Source: CAZBEJ01 sp964521305 (GTDB lineage Bacteria > Patescibacteriota > Microgenomatia > UBA1406 > GWC2-37-13). Taken from it: a stretch of 5,557 nt of DNA. The stretch spans positions 1 to 5,557 of the forward strand of contig CAZFQZ010000045.1 of assembly GCA_964521305.1 (NCBI GenBank), written 5' to 3'. Shown piece after piece: positions 5,517 through 5,557 of the stretch. The number at the start of each line of letters is the position of its first letter. Position 1 is the stretch's first letter. The notes under the pieces are model-generated. The model saw only the letters and a program-made list of their open reading frames with translations, was not told the origin of the DNA and did not search any database. A program made the translations under genes and the position numbers.

Positions 5517-5557
5517 GTCGGGGTGGCGAAATTGGTATACGCGTCAGCTTGAGGGGC
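5517..5557 (+). tRNA. tRNA-Leu(GAG), 5' part, cut by the window edge
   Basis: The 41 bases match the 5' half of a bacterial tRNA-Leu: 7-base acceptor strand GTCGGGG (5517-5523), T8-G9, D-stem GCG paired with CGC around a loop with the expected AATTGGTA, then the 5' anticodon stem TCAGC. The anticodon loop TTGAGGG places anticodon GAG at 5551-5553, which reads CUC/CUU leucine codons. The first two 3' anticodon-stem bases (GC) pair with the GC ending the 5' strand. The variable arm, T-arm and acceptor 3' strand lie beyond the window, so overall folding cannot be checked. Confidence 0.9.

Overview
The window looks like chromosomal DNA of a bacterium with a small, gene-dense genome, most likely a member of the Candidate Phyla Radiation (Patescibacteria). 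That placement is inferred from the style of the proteins: a compact RuvB with a short N-terminus, an enolase with intact catalytic residues but divergent flanking motifs, and PEP synthase used as a central metabolic enzyme. Other clues are overlapping genes and no recognisable Shine-Dalgarno sequence before any of the four complete genes. No phylogeny could be run, so the phylum is a guess. The standard genetic code fits: all four long genes are open with TGA unused internally, and TGA ends ruvB.

Layout, all on the + strand: 1-85 may hold the last 27 codons of an upstream gene. 86-165 is an intergenic region with a good sigma70-type promoter (TTGTCA, 17 bases, TATACT). 166-2514 is ppsA (phosphoenolpyruvate synthase). 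2501-3772 is eno (enolase), overlapping ppsA by 14 bases. 3773-3838 is a 66-base gap with a promoter abutting ruvA. 3839-4408 is ruvA. 4427-5416 is ruvB, with its own promoter in the 3' end of ruvA. 5417-5516 is a promoter-bearing, apparently structured non-coding stretch. 5517-5557 is the 5' half of a tRNA-Leu with anticodon GAG, cut by the window edge. No gap exceeds 300 bases, and I see no mobile element or CRISPR array.

Functionally there are two units. ppsA and eno encode consecutive enzymes of lower glycolysis/gluconeogenesis (pyruvate to PEP, PEP to 2-phosphoglycerate) and are very probably co-transcribed and translationally coupled. ruvA and ruvB encode the Holliday-junction branch-migration motor; ruvC is not in the window.

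The most interesting signal is in the promoters. The -10 boxes before ruvA (TATACT) and ruvB (TATAAT) lie only 7 and 8 bases from ATG codons that are the only plausible starts, so transcription should begin at or next to the start codon (leaderless mRNAs). The same geometry recurs, more weakly, before ppsA, after ruvB, and before base 1 of tRNA-Leu, hinting at leaderless transcription even of a tRNA. The 100 bases between ruvB and the tRNA also contain two mutually exclusive helices and a tRNA-Lys-like fragment, which no ordinary feature explains.
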